A program made the translations under genes and the position numbers. 64,000 bases of DNA from an uncultured beta proteobacterium (GTDB lineage: Bacteria > Pseudomonadota > Gammaproteobacteria > Burkholderiales > SG8-41). Within the stretch, counting starts at the first letter, position 1, and the number at the start of each line of letters is the position of its first letter. The stretch is from the NCBI GenBank assembly GCA_903889565.1, contig CAISYC010000013.1:62001-126000 (forward strand). The letters are read 5' to 3'. Below the pieces are notes generated by a model. That model was not told the DNA's origin. It worked only from the letters and a program-made list of their open reading frames with translations, and searched no databases. Of the stretch, positions 1-7,775 are shown one piece after another.

Positions 1-1
1 G

Positions 2-592
2 GCCGCCGACCAGGGGTATGACGCGGTCGCGATCGGCTGCTTTCTCGATCCGGCGATGCAGGAAGCGCGCGAAGTGGTGCCGATTCCGGTGATGGGCCTC
101 GGCGAAGCGTCGATGCTGGCCGCCTGCATGTATGGCGCCAAGTTTTCCGGAGTGGCCTTCCATAAAAAGCAGTCGCAGTATTACGACCGCAAGGCCTTCG
201 AATACGGGCTCAAGGACCGCCATGTGCCGTTCGGCGATCTCGGCATCGATTTCAACGAAGTGCAGAAGGGCTTCACCGATCCGGGGCAGATGACCGAGCG
301 CTTCATCAAGGAATGCAAGCGTCTGGGCGAGCAGGGCGCCGAAGTCATCCTCGCCGCCTGCGCGACGGTGAACTCAATTATTCGTCGCGAGAAGATCAAC
401 GAAGTCGATGGCGTACTGATCATGGACTGCAACGCCGTGCTGTTGAAAACTGCCGAGGGCATGGGCGATCTCTACAAGTCGATCGGTTTGCAGGCGAGCC
501 GTCGGCTGCTGTATTCGGGGCCGCAGAAGAAATCGCTCGACGACTGGCGCAAGCTATACAACTTCCGTTCGAGCGCACAACTCAAATCATGA
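2..592 (+). CDS. Asp/Glu/hydantoin racemase family protein (5' partial)
   Basis: The reading frame is open from base 2, so the gene begins outside the window; about 196 codons remain. The visible part carries the two half-sites of the Asp/Glu/hydantoin racemase fold, each with a cysteine: AIGCFLDP at the left edge and LAACATVNS in the C-terminal half, the pair used for proton transfer in this family. It overlaps the next gene by 4 bp (ATGA), so the two are translationally coupled. The context of a solute receptor and CoA-ester enzymes suggests it acts on an imported hydroxy- or amino-acid derivative, but the substrate cannot be read from sequence. Arylmalonate/maleate isomerase-like members share this fold and are an alternative. 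Confidence 0.8.
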   Translation, partial: AADQGYDAVAIGCFLDPAMQEAREVVPIPVMGLGEASMLAACMYGAKFSGVAFHKKQSQYYDRKAFEYGLKDRHVPFGDLGIDFNEVQKGFTDPGQMTERFIKECKRLGEQGAEVILAACATVNSIIRREKINEVDGVLIMDCNAVLLKTAEGMGDLYKSIGLQASRRLLYSGPQKKSLDDWRKLYNFRSSAQLKS

Positions 593-1557
593 TGCGGTGC
601 GCGCATGCGTTTGTCGCGCTGGCCGGCGCCTGCGTCGGTTCATGCGCGCTCGCGCAGGCCTATCCGGCGAAGCCGGTGCGCATCATCAACCCCTATGCGG
701 CCGGCGGCGGCATGGATTTTCTGATCCGGCCGCTCGCGCAGAAAATGGCCGAGAGCATGAAGGGCGTGTTTGTGATCGACAACCGGGCCGGCGCCAATGG
801 CATGATCGGCATGGAGTTGACCGCGAAGGCGCCGGCAGACGGCTACACGCTGGCGGTGAGCACGACCGGGGCGATGCCGATGAATGCGGCGCTGTATCCG
901 AAGTTGCCCTACGACTGCCTGAAGGATTTTGCGCCGATCTCGAATTTTGCCGAATCGGCCTTCATCCTGTCCGTGCATCCATCGGTGCCGGTGGGCAGCG
1001 TCAAGGATCTGATCGCACTGGCGAAGGCGCGGCCGGCCGAGGTCAGCTATGCGTCCTTCGGCATCGGCAGTTCGCCGCATTTCGGCGCCGAGCTGTTCAT
1101 GCTGATGACCGGCGTCAAACTGCTGCATGTGCCATACAAGGGCAGCGCGCCGGCGGTGGCCGATCTGGTGGCGGGGCATGTCATGTCGAGTTTCGATTCA
1201 ATGCAATCGACCATGCCGTTTATTCGCAGCAAGCGGTTGCGCGCATTGGGGCTGGCGGCACTCAAACGATCATCGGCGGCCCCCGATATTCCGACGATTT
1301 CAGAACAGGGCGTGACGGGTTTCGAAGTCGGATCGTGGTACGGTCTGCTGGCACCGGCCAACACGCCGCGTGAGATCGTCAGCCGGCTGAATGCCGAACT
1401 GGTGAAGGCGCTGGCGACGCCGGAAATCCGCGACAGCATCAAATCGGTCGGCACCGAGCCGATCGGCAACACGCCAGACGAATTTGCCGCCCAGATTCGC
1501 AACGACCTTGCGAAATGGAGCAAGGTCGCGCGCGCGGCGAATATGCGCGTCGAATAG
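589..1557 (+). CDS. Bug-family tripartite tricarboxylate transporter substrate-binding protein
   Basis: Predicted periplasmic receptor of 322 aa. The N-terminus is a signal peptide ending near CALAQA, followed by the Bug hallmark segment YPAKPVRIINPYAAGG and the later motif VDNRAGANG-type (here IDNRAGANGMIG). Length and layout fit the TctC/Bug family, which binds small carboxylates. Two adjacent ATGs (589 and 592) are possible; the first overlaps the racemase stop. No TctA/TctB membrane genes are nearby, which is normal for orphan Bug proteins in Burkholderiales. It likely senses or delivers the carboxylate degraded by the following CoA-ester genes; that link is inferred from the operon. Confidence 0.9.
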   Translation: MMRCAHAFVALAGACVGSCALAQAYPAKPVRIINPYAAGGGMDFLIRPLAQKMAESMKGVFVIDNRAGANGMIGMELTAKAPADGYTLAVSTTGAMPMNAALYPKLPYDCLKDFAPISNFAESAFILSVHPSVPVGSVKDLIALAKARPAEVSYASFGIGSSPHFGAELFMLMTGVKLLHVPYKGSAPAVADLVAGHVMSSFDSMQSTMPFIRSKRLRALGLAALKRSSAAPDIPTISEQGVTGFEVGSWYGLLAPANTPREIVSRLNAELVKALATPEIRDSIKSVGTEPIGNTPDEFAAQIRNDLAKWSKVARAANMRVE

Positions 1558-1580
1558 AAAACGAAACAGGAGAGCATGCG

Positions 1581-2474
1581 TTGAAACCGATCAGAACGGC
1601 GCTGTTTGCGCCCGGCATCAAGGACAAGGTCATGGGCAAGGCGCTGGAAAGCGGCGCCGACGCGGTCATACTCGATCTCGAGGATTCGGTGCCGCTGGCG
1701 AGCAAGGCCGAAGCGCGCACGCTGGTGGCCAAGGTCATCGACGGCGTGGCGGCTGCCGGCAAAGCCGACGGTCCGCAGATCTATGTGCGCGTCAACGGCG
1801 CGCAGACCGGTCTGCTCGCTGACGATCTCGCGGCCATCGTGCGGCCGGGGCTCAACGCGATTCTGTTGCCGAAAGTGGAAAGCGTCGAGGAAGTGCGCGA
1901 CACCGCCGCGGCGATGGCGCAGCATGAAAATTCGCAGGGCATGAAGGACGGCAGTGCCGAAATCATTCTGCAGATCGAAAGTGCCTTGGGTGTGCATCGC
2001 TGCTACGAGTTGATCAAGGCGTCGGCCCGCGTCGGCGGCACCTGCATCGGCGTGGCGCAGGACGGCGATCTGCAAACCGACCTCGGTTGCAGCTGGTCGA
2101 TCGAAGGCACCGAGTTGCTCTATGCGCGCTCGAAGGTGTTGCTCGAAACGCGCGCAGCCGGTCCGGACATTTGCCCGATCGATGGCGTATTCAGCGCCCT
2201 GTCGGACGAAGCGGGCCTGATTCAGGATTCGCGGCTGTCGGCGCGTCTGGGTTACATCGGCCGCACGGTGATACACCCGAAACAGATCGCGCCGGTCAAA
2301 CAGGCGTATGCGATACCCGCCGATCAGGTGGCGTACTACAGCAAGGTGGTTACAGAATTCGACGCGGCGCTCAAGACGGGGGCGGCCGCCATCGTGATCG
2401 AAGGCAAGCTGGTGGATTACGCCATGTTCCAGCGGGCCAAGCGCGTGTTGGCGGTTGCCGCGCTCGACAAGTAA
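1581..2474 (+). CDS. HpcH/HpaI aldolase / citrate lyase beta (CitE)-like protein
   Basis: TIM-barrel lyase of 297 aa. Start chosen is TTG at 1581 because AGGAGA lies 8 nt upstream and the mature family N-terminus (KPIRTALFAPG) follows directly; the nearby ATG at 1576 is out of frame. Family motifs visible are ILDLEDSVP (metal-binding acidic loop), YVRVNG, LPKVES, LQIESALGV and IHPKQI. CitE-like proteins act as malyl-, beta-methylmalyl- or citramalyl-CoA lyases or thioesterases. Together with the CaiB CoA-transferase and MaoC hydratase in the same operon it would complete activation, hydration and cleavage of an unsaturated C5-type dicarboxylate. The exact acyl-CoA is inference. Confidence 0.87.
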   Translation: MKPIRTALFAPGIKDKVMGKALESGADAVILDLEDSVPLASKAEARTLVAKVIDGVAAAGKADGPQIYVRVNGAQTGLLADDLAAIVRPGLNAILLPKVESVEEVRDTAAAMAQHENSQGMKDGSAEIILQIESALGVHRCYELIKASARVGGTCIGVAQDGDLQTDLGCSWSIEGTELLYARSKVLLETRAAGPDICPIDGVFSALSDEAGLIQDSRLSARLGYIGRTVIHPKQIAPVKQAYAIPADQVAYYSKVVTEFDAALKTGAAAIVIEGKLVDYAMFQRAKRVLAVAALDK

Positions 2475-2488
2475 CCGGAAAGGTTGAA

Positions 2489-3631
2489 ATGGATTTCGCA
2501 TTTACGCAGGACCAGGAAACGCTGCGCGGCCACCTCAAGGATCTGCTCGACGCCGTGTGCACGCCTGAATACGCCGCCCGCTGCGACGATAAAGCGACAC
2601 CGCCGCGCGAGGCTTACGAGGCACTGGCCAAACAGGGCTGGTTCGGCCTGATCATTCCGCAGGAATACGGCGGCACCGGCGGCAGCGCGATCGATCTGGC
2701 GATTCTGCTCGAAGAAGCCGGCAAGCATTTCGAAGAGCTGGCGATGTGGCTGTTCCGCACGCTGACCTACGGCGGCTATGCGGTGATGCTGCACGGCACG
2801 AAGGCGCAGAAGGATTTCTTTCTGCCGAAAGTGTTGAAAGGCGAACTCTCGCTGTGCTTCGGGCTCACCGAACCGAACTCGGGGTCGGATGCCTCGGCGC
2901 TGACTACGCGCGCGGAAAAAATCGGCGATGATTACATCATCAACGGCGGCAAGCTCTACACCTCGGGCATGGACATCAGCGATTACTGCCTGCTGGTGAC
3001 GCGCACCACCAAGAGCGACAAGCAGCAGACCGGCATTACCAACTTTCTGGTTGATACCAAATTGCCGGGTATCGATGTGCACAATATCAAGACGCTCGGT
3101 CAGCGCGCGATCGGCACCACCCAGGTGTTTTATACCGACGTCAAGGTGCCCGCGACCGCCATGCTCGGTGAACTCGACAAGGGTTGGGATGCGGTCGACT
3201 CCTATCTTTGGTACGAACGCCTCTGTTTATCGGCGGCGCGCACCGGTGCTGCCACCGCTGCGTTCGAGTACGCGCTCGAACACGCAAAGACGCGCAAGCA
3301 GTTCGGCCGTCCGATCGGCAAATTTCAGGCCGTTTCGCACAAACTCGCCGACATGAAAATCATGCTCGATATTTCGCGCACCATGGTCTATCGCTTTGCC
3401 TGGCTGATTTCGCAGGGCAAGGCCACGCGCAGCGATGCGGCGGTGCTGAAGCTCTATACTGCGGAGACTTACAAGGCGGTCTCCGACATGGGTCTGCAGA
3501 TCCTCGGCGGCATGGGCTATTGCATGGAGTATCCGATGCAGCGCTTCTTCCGCGACTCGCGCCTCGCCGTGTTGGGCGGCGGTACTTCGGAAATCCAGCG
3601 CAACATCATCGCGCGCGGTCTCGGGCTCTAA
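2489..3631 (+). CDS. Acyl-CoA dehydrogenase
   Basis: FAD-dependent acyl-CoA dehydrogenase of 380 aa, cytosolic. Start ATG at 2489 is 14 nt after the lyase stop, with GGAAAGG just upstream. Signature regions are LTEPNSGSDASAL (FAD/substrate-binding signature 1) and the C-terminal GGTSEIQRNIIARGLGL (signature 2). Full family length with no breaks. It is the third enzyme of the operon and probably introduces the double bond that the MaoC hydratase later hydrates. Substrate chain type cannot be deduced from sequence. Confidence 0.93.
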   Translation: MDFAFTQDQETLRGHLKDLLDAVCTPEYAARCDDKATPPREAYEALAKQGWFGLIIPQEYGGTGGSAIDLAILLEEAGKHFEELAMWLFRTLTYGGYAVMLHGTKAQKDFFLPKVLKGELSLCFGLTEPNSGSDASALTTRAEKIGDDYIINGGKLYTSGMDISDYCLLVTRTTKSDKQQTGITNFLVDTKLPGIDVHNIKTLGQRAIGTTQVFYTDVKVPATAMLGELDKGWDAVDSYLWYERLCLSAARTGAATAAFEYALEHAKTRKQFGRPIGKFQAVSHKLADMKIMLDISRTMVYRFAWLISQGKATRSDAAVLKLYTAETYKAVSDMGLQILGGMGYCMEYPMQRFFRDSRLAVLGGGTSEIQRNIIARGLGL

Positions 3632-3640
3632 GGGCAGGGC

Positions 3641-4831
3641 ATGCCAAATCCGCTCGACGGCGTCCGCATCCTCGAACTCGGCCAGATCATTGCCGGCACC
3701 TACGGCTGCCAGGTGCTGTCCGACCTTGGCGCCGAGGTGATCAAGATCGAGGCGCCGGAAGGCGATCTCGGCCGCATTCCCTCGGTGGCGCCGTACAAGG
3801 GCGTCAGCGGCCTGTTCCTGACCTATAACCGCAACAAGCAGAGCGTGGTCATCAATCTGAAGAGCGAGGCGGGGCGCAAGGTCTTTTACGACCTCGTCAA
3901 AATCTCCGATGTCGTGCTCGACAACTTCCGGCCGGGCGTGCTGGAGCGGCTGCAGATCGACTTCTCGACGCTGAAAAAAATAAACCCGCGCATCGTGCAG
4001 TGTTCGGTGACTGGCTTCGGCATGCAAGGCGTTTACAAGAACTATCCGGCGCTCGATCTCATCATTCAGGCGATCAGCGGCCACATGGCGATCACCGGCG
4101 AACCGGGACGGCCGCCGGTGCGCGTGGGCATTCCGCTCGCCGACATGAGCGGCGGCATCTTTTCCTGCAAGGCGGTGCTTGCCGCGCTGTTCGCGCGCGA
4201 GCGCACCGGCGAAGCACAGCGTGTCGAACTGTCGATGTTCGATTCGATGCTGAATCTGCTGGCTTATATCGGCACCATGTATCTGACCAACGGCGAGCTG
4301 CCGCTGCCGCCGGGCTCGGCGCACGAGTACACTGTGCCGTGGCAGGCCTTCCAGACGAAGGACGGTTATCTCGTCATCGCCACGCGCCAGGAAATCTTCT
4401 GGAAAAAACTTTGCACGGTGCTCGGCGATGAATCCATCGGCAGCGATCCGTGTTTTGCCACCAACGAGGGACGCGTAGAACACCGCGCGACGCTGGTGCC
4501 GATGCTCGAAGCCATTTTCCGTACGAAGACGACCGCCGACTGGATGAAAGATCTGCGCGCGCTGGATGTGCCGGCGGCACCCGTCAACAACCTTGACGGC
4601 GCCTTTGCCGAGCCCCCGGTGGCCGAACGCGAGATGATCGTCGAATACGATCACCCGGATGTCGGTCGCGTGCGTCTGCCGGGCAACCCGATCAAGTTTG
4701 AAGGCATGGGCAAGACCATATCGAAACCGGCGCCGCGTCTCGGCGAGCACACCGACCTCGTGCTGAAAAGCCTGCTCAACATGGCGGAGTCCGAATTGAA
4801 CGCATTGCGCGAACAGGGCGCGATCAAATAG
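3641..4831 (+). CDS. CaiB/BaiF family CoA-transferase
   Basis: Class III CoA-transferase of 396 aa. The N-terminus GVRILELGQIIAGTYG and VIKIEAPEGD are typical, and the catalytic aspartate is Asp168 in GIPLADMSGG. The gene starts 9 nt after the acyl-CoA dehydrogenase, within the same operon. It would load CoA onto a carboxylate from a CoA donor (for example succinyl-CoA), supplying the thioester used by the dehydrogenase, hydratase and CitE-like lyase. Formyl-CoA or carnitine substrates are unlikely from context but cannot be excluded. Confidence 0.92.
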   Translation: MPNPLDGVRILELGQIIAGTYGCQVLSDLGAEVIKIEAPEGDLGRIPSVAPYKGVSGLFLTYNRNKQSVVINLKSEAGRKVFYDLVKISDVVLDNFRPGVLERLQIDFSTLKKINPRIVQCSVTGFGMQGVYKNYPALDLIIQAISGHMAITGEPGRPPVRVGIPLADMSGGIFSCKAVLAALFARERTGEAQRVELSMFDSMLNLLAYIGTMYLTNGELPLPPGSAHEYTVPWQAFQTKDGYLVIATRQEIFWKKLCTVLGDESIGSDPCFATNEGRVEHRATLVPMLEAIFRTKTTADWMKDLRALDVPAAPVNNLDGAFAEPPVAEREMIVEYDHPDVGRVRLPGNPIKFEGMGKTISKPAPRLGEHTDLVLKSLLNMAESELNALREQGAIK

Positions 4832-4844
4832 CCGTGGCTTTCTT

Positions 4845-4865
4845 CCTTCTCCCCTGGGGAGAAGG
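4845..4865. repeat. Short perfect palindrome in intergenic gap
   Basis: CCTTCTCCCC and its exact reverse complement flank a single T, giving a 10-bp stem, followed by GGGTGAGGG. It sits in the 99-nt gap between the CoA-transferase and MaoC genes. Elements of this type are dispersed as REP-like repeats in proteobacterial genomes; copy number elsewhere cannot be seen here. It may also attenuate transcription inside the operon. Confidence 0.55.
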
Positions 4866-4930
4866 ACCGAGGGTGAGGGCGCTGATGCATCAAATCACGA
4901 CGCATTAACTTAATAGAGAAAGGTTAAATC

Positions 4931-5380
4931 ATGCGCGGCATGTACTGGGAAGAATGGGAAGTCGGCGCCGAATTCGTATCGCCGGCGCGCACCGTCACCG
5001 AAACGGATATCGTTAACTTCGCCTGCCTCTCCGGCGACTTCAATCCGCTGCACATCAATGAAGAGCATTGCAAGCAGACCCAGTTCGGCACACGCATTGC
5101 GCACGGCCCGCTGATCTATGCAATCGCCGCCGGGTTGTTGTTCCAGTTGCATCTCTACGACGACACGCTGATCGCCTTCCTCGGCTTCGACAGCCTCAAG
5201 TTCACCAAGCCGACCAAGGCAGGCGATACCATCCACGCCAAGATCAAGGTGCTGGAAAAGCGCGAGACAAAGGATGCGACGCGCGGCGTCATGAAGCGCG
5301 AGCTGCAGGTGATCAATCAGCGCGGGGAAGTGGTGCAGGAAGGCATTCAGGCCTTTCTGTTGAAGCGCAAGCCGGCCTGA
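4931..5380 (+). CDS. MaoC family dehydratase
   Basis: Hot-dog-fold hydratase of 149 aa. The hydratase-2 motif is present as LSGDFNPLHINEEHC followed by FGTRIAHGPL, with the catalytic Asp/His pair (D and H of DFNPLH). ATG at 4931 is preceded by GAGAAAGG. It is separated from the CoA-transferase by 99 nt containing a palindrome but lies on the same strand, so is probably the last gene of the catabolic operon. Expected reaction is reversible hydration of an enoyl-CoA, such as mesaconyl- or itaconyl-type CoA; the specific substrate is an inference from the CitE-like partner. Confidence 0.9.
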   Translation: MRGMYWEEWEVGAEFVSPARTVTETDIVNFACLSGDFNPLHINEEHCKQTQFGTRIAHGPLIYAIAAGLLFQLHLYDDTLIAFLGFDSLKFTKPTKAGDTIHAKIKVLEKRETKDATRGVMKRELQVINQRGEVVQEGIQAFLLKRKPA

Positions 5381-5455
5381 ACATTTCTGCCAAGTATCCC
5401 GGAAGGAGCGTAACGCATTCCGCGGAAGTGGTGCAGGCGAGTCGCCTCCGCTACG

Positions 5456-6529
5456 TCAGGTTTCCAGCGGCAACCTAACCGGCTTCCCACTTTCAACCGC
5501 CCGCACCACCGCAATCGTCGTTTCCAGATTGACGCGCCCCTGTTCTGGCGTGGTCTGCACGGTCGGTGCACCGGTAACGAGGTGATCGAGCCAGGCGCGC
5601 GTTTCATTCGCGATCGGGCCCCAGAAATCGCCGACCGCCCATTCGCCGCCGGTGTTGCTGCCGAGGAAGGCCATCTGCACGGTGCGGTTGAGATAGGTAC
5701 CGGGGATGCCTTTTTCCGAATAGATGATCTGGTTGAGATGGTCGTCGTCGATGATCATGCAGCCGTCGACGCCGATCAGTTCGACGCGGTCTGACTGGCC
5801 CTGCGTCGGGTAGTTGGTCGGCAGTGCGTAGCAGACGCCGAAGTTGATGATGGCGCCGGAGGCGAAGGTGACAATGGCCCAGGTCATGTCGTCGGCTTCG
5901 TAGCCCTTGAAGATTTCCTTGTTGCCGCGCGCAATGATTTCGACCGGGCGGTCGCCTTCTAGGAACCAGCACATCAGATCGACGTAGTAGGTGAGGATGT
6001 CGAGCACCGGCGTGGCGTGCTTGTCGCGCTCCAGAATGTTGAAGGCCTGGGCGCGCGAGTTGTAGACGCGCGCGGTGCCGCCGATCACCTTGCCGAGCCG
6101 GCCCTGGATCATCTGTTCCTTCGCACGCAGGAAACATTCCTTGTAGCGGCGGCTGTAGCCGATGCGCAGTTCGCCGCCGTAGTCTTTGAGTGCTGCGAGG
6201 ATGTCGTCGGCGTCGCTTAATGTCAGCGCGATCGGTTTTTCCACCATCACCGGCTTGCCGAGTTCGAGGGCCTTGCGCACGGCGGCGACGTGTTCGCCTT
6301 CGGGCGTTGACACTATGACGGCGTTGACCTCGGGCCTTGCAATAACCTCATCGTTGTCGGCCGAATGGAAATCGGCGCCGCAGGCGTCAGCCAGCTTTTT
6401 CGCATGGATGATGTTGATGTCGGAGACGGCAAGAAATTTTACCGATGGGTGTTTCGAAGCGAATTTGGCGCGCAATGTGCCGATGCGGCCGGAGCCGATG
6501 ACGGCGAGGCCGATGTCCTTGCGATTCAC
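5456..6529 (-). CDS. Gfo/Idh/MocA family oxidoreductase
   Basis: NAD(P)-dependent dehydrogenase of 357 aa with an N-terminal Rossmann motif AVIGSGRIG and the EKPIALT motif (here VEKPIALTLSDADD) typical of inositol dehydrogenase-like enzymes. The GTG start at 6529 is preferred over upstream ATG codons because AAAGGAAG precedes it and the Rossmann fold starts immediately after. It is convergent with the MaoC operon and divergent from the ornithine-cyclodeaminase-like gene. Substrate is probably a sugar or inositol derivative, or another polyol, but is not determinable. Confidence 0.9.
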   Translation of the reverse strand: MNRKDIGLAVIGSGRIGTLRAKFASKHPSVKFLAVSDINIIHAKKLADACGADFHSADNDEVIARPEVNAVIVSTPEGEHVAAVRKALELGKPVMVEKPIALTLSDADDILAALKDYGGELRIGYSRRYKECFLRAKEQMIQGRLGKVIGGTARVYNSRAQAFNILERDKHATPVLDILTYYVDLMCWFLEGDRPVEIIARGNKEIFKGYEADDMTWAIVTFASGAIINFGVCYALPTNYPTQGQSDRVELIGVDGCMIIDDDHLNQIIYSEKGIPGTYLNRTVQMAFLGSNTGGEWAVGDFWGPIANETRAWLDHLVTGAPTVQTTPEQGRVNLETTIAVVRAVESGKPVRLPLET

Positions 6530-6654
6530 GAATTGCTTCCTTTGGCGGGTGTTTGTTTGATGATAATGGATCGCCCGAACCCGCGCCAAGCAGTTGGCGC
6601 AGCAGGGGCTTGAAGTTTGTTAGACTCGCAGCTCACTTTTTGCGCGGATACCCC

Positions 6655-7623
6655 ATGGCAATCCTGCTGGACGAACAATGCATACGCGGTCTCATCGGTA
6701 TGCCCGATGCGCTGGAAGCGGTTGAAGAGGTTTTTCGCGAGCAGGGCAAAGGTAACGTGCACAACGTGCCGCGCGTGCGCGCGCCGGTAAAGGGCGGCAT
6801 CGTTCGCATCACTGCGGCGGTGCTGTCGTATCGCGGCTATTACGGCGTGAAGATTTCGAGCACCGCGGTGTTCGGCAGCAACGCCGGCCGCATGTTCTGT
6901 CTCTATAAAGAAGAATCCGGCGAACTCTGTGCGATCGTGCAGGTATTCGCGATGGGCGCGCTGCGCACCGGTGCGGCGAGCGGCATCGCCACCAAATACA
7001 TGGCGAACCCGGAGGCATCCACCCTCGGCGTCGTCGGCAGCGGGCGTCAGGCGCGCACGCAGGTTGAGGCGATTTTTGCGGTGCGGCCGATCAGGCATGT
7101 CAAGGTCTATAGTCCGACCAAGGTCAACCGCGAGCAGTTCTGTCGCGACATTGCCGAGCAGTTCAAGGTCGAAGCCGCCGCGGTCGATGACGCCGAAAAC
7201 GCCGTGCGCGACAGCGAGATCGTCGTCTCGGCAACCACCTCGGAACAGCCGGTGGTGTACGGGCGCTGGCTGCGGCGCGGCGCGCATGTCAATGCCATCG
7301 GCGCCAACTATGAACACCGGCGCGAACTCGACCGCGATGCGGTGCTGGCGGCGGCGGTGATCGCCGCCGACGACGTCGAGCAGGTGCGTTATGAATCGAC
7401 CGATCTCGGTATTGCCGTCAAGCACGGCACCATGAGTTGGGATCGCGTGGTCAGCCTCGGAGACATCGTCGCCGGCAAGATCGAGGGGCGTAAATACGTC
7501 ACGGACATCACGCTGTTCAAATCCCTCGGCGTGGCGATCGAAGACGTGGCGCTGGCGGCGCGGGCCTACGAGAAGGCGCTGGCCGCGGGCGTCGGGCTGA
7601 CGCTGCCGAATCTCGCCGGCTGA
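6655..7623 (+). CDS. Ornithine cyclodeaminase family protein
   Basis: Cytosolic NAD(P)-binding protein of 322 aa in the ornithine cyclodeaminase / mu-crystallin family. Visible features are the N-terminal domain (VPRVRAPVKGG, KISSTAVFG), the conserved TGAASGIATKYMA and the dinucleotide-binding GVVGSGRQARTQ. Members are ketimine reductases, alanine dehydrogenases or opine-type enzymes rather than strictly cyclodeaminases. Start ATG at 6655 is chosen because upstream in-frame sequence does not match the family. It is divergent from the Gfo/Idh/MocA gene with a 125-nt gap. Confidence 0.9.
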   Translation: MAILLDEQCIRGLIGMPDALEAVEEVFREQGKGNVHNVPRVRAPVKGGIVRITAAVLSYRGYYGVKISSTAVFGSNAGRMFCLYKEESGELCAIVQVFAMGALRTGAASGIATKYMANPEASTLGVVGSGRQARTQVEAIFAVRPIRHVKVYSPTKVNREQFCRDIAEQFKVEAAAVDDAENAVRDSEIVVSATTSEQPVVYGRWLRRGAHVNAIGANYEHRRELDRDAVLAAAVIAADDVEQVRYESTDLGIAVKHGTMSWDRVVSLGDIVAGKIEGRKYVTDITLFKSLGVAIEDVALAARAYEKALAAGVGLTLPNLAG

Positions 7624-7775
7624 TCGCGCGACGGGCAGTCCGCATTTGCCGCTGGTTGAGCCGCACGGCCCGGCACCGACAAAAATCGTTTCAAAATGTT
7701 ACGTCCGCCCGTCGGCGGGAACTTATTGCCGGCAAAGCCTGCCCAACTCCTCGTCTGTTCATGAAGGAGATTGGC

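Noticed and set aside
313-588. N-terminal extension of the first Bug receptor
   Set aside because: It lies inside the racemase gene in another frame and a signal peptide starts exactly at 589.
5425-5438. Repeat of GGAAGTGGTGCAGG also found near 5328
   Set aside because: A 14-base match within 100 nt without further similarity is too short to interpret.
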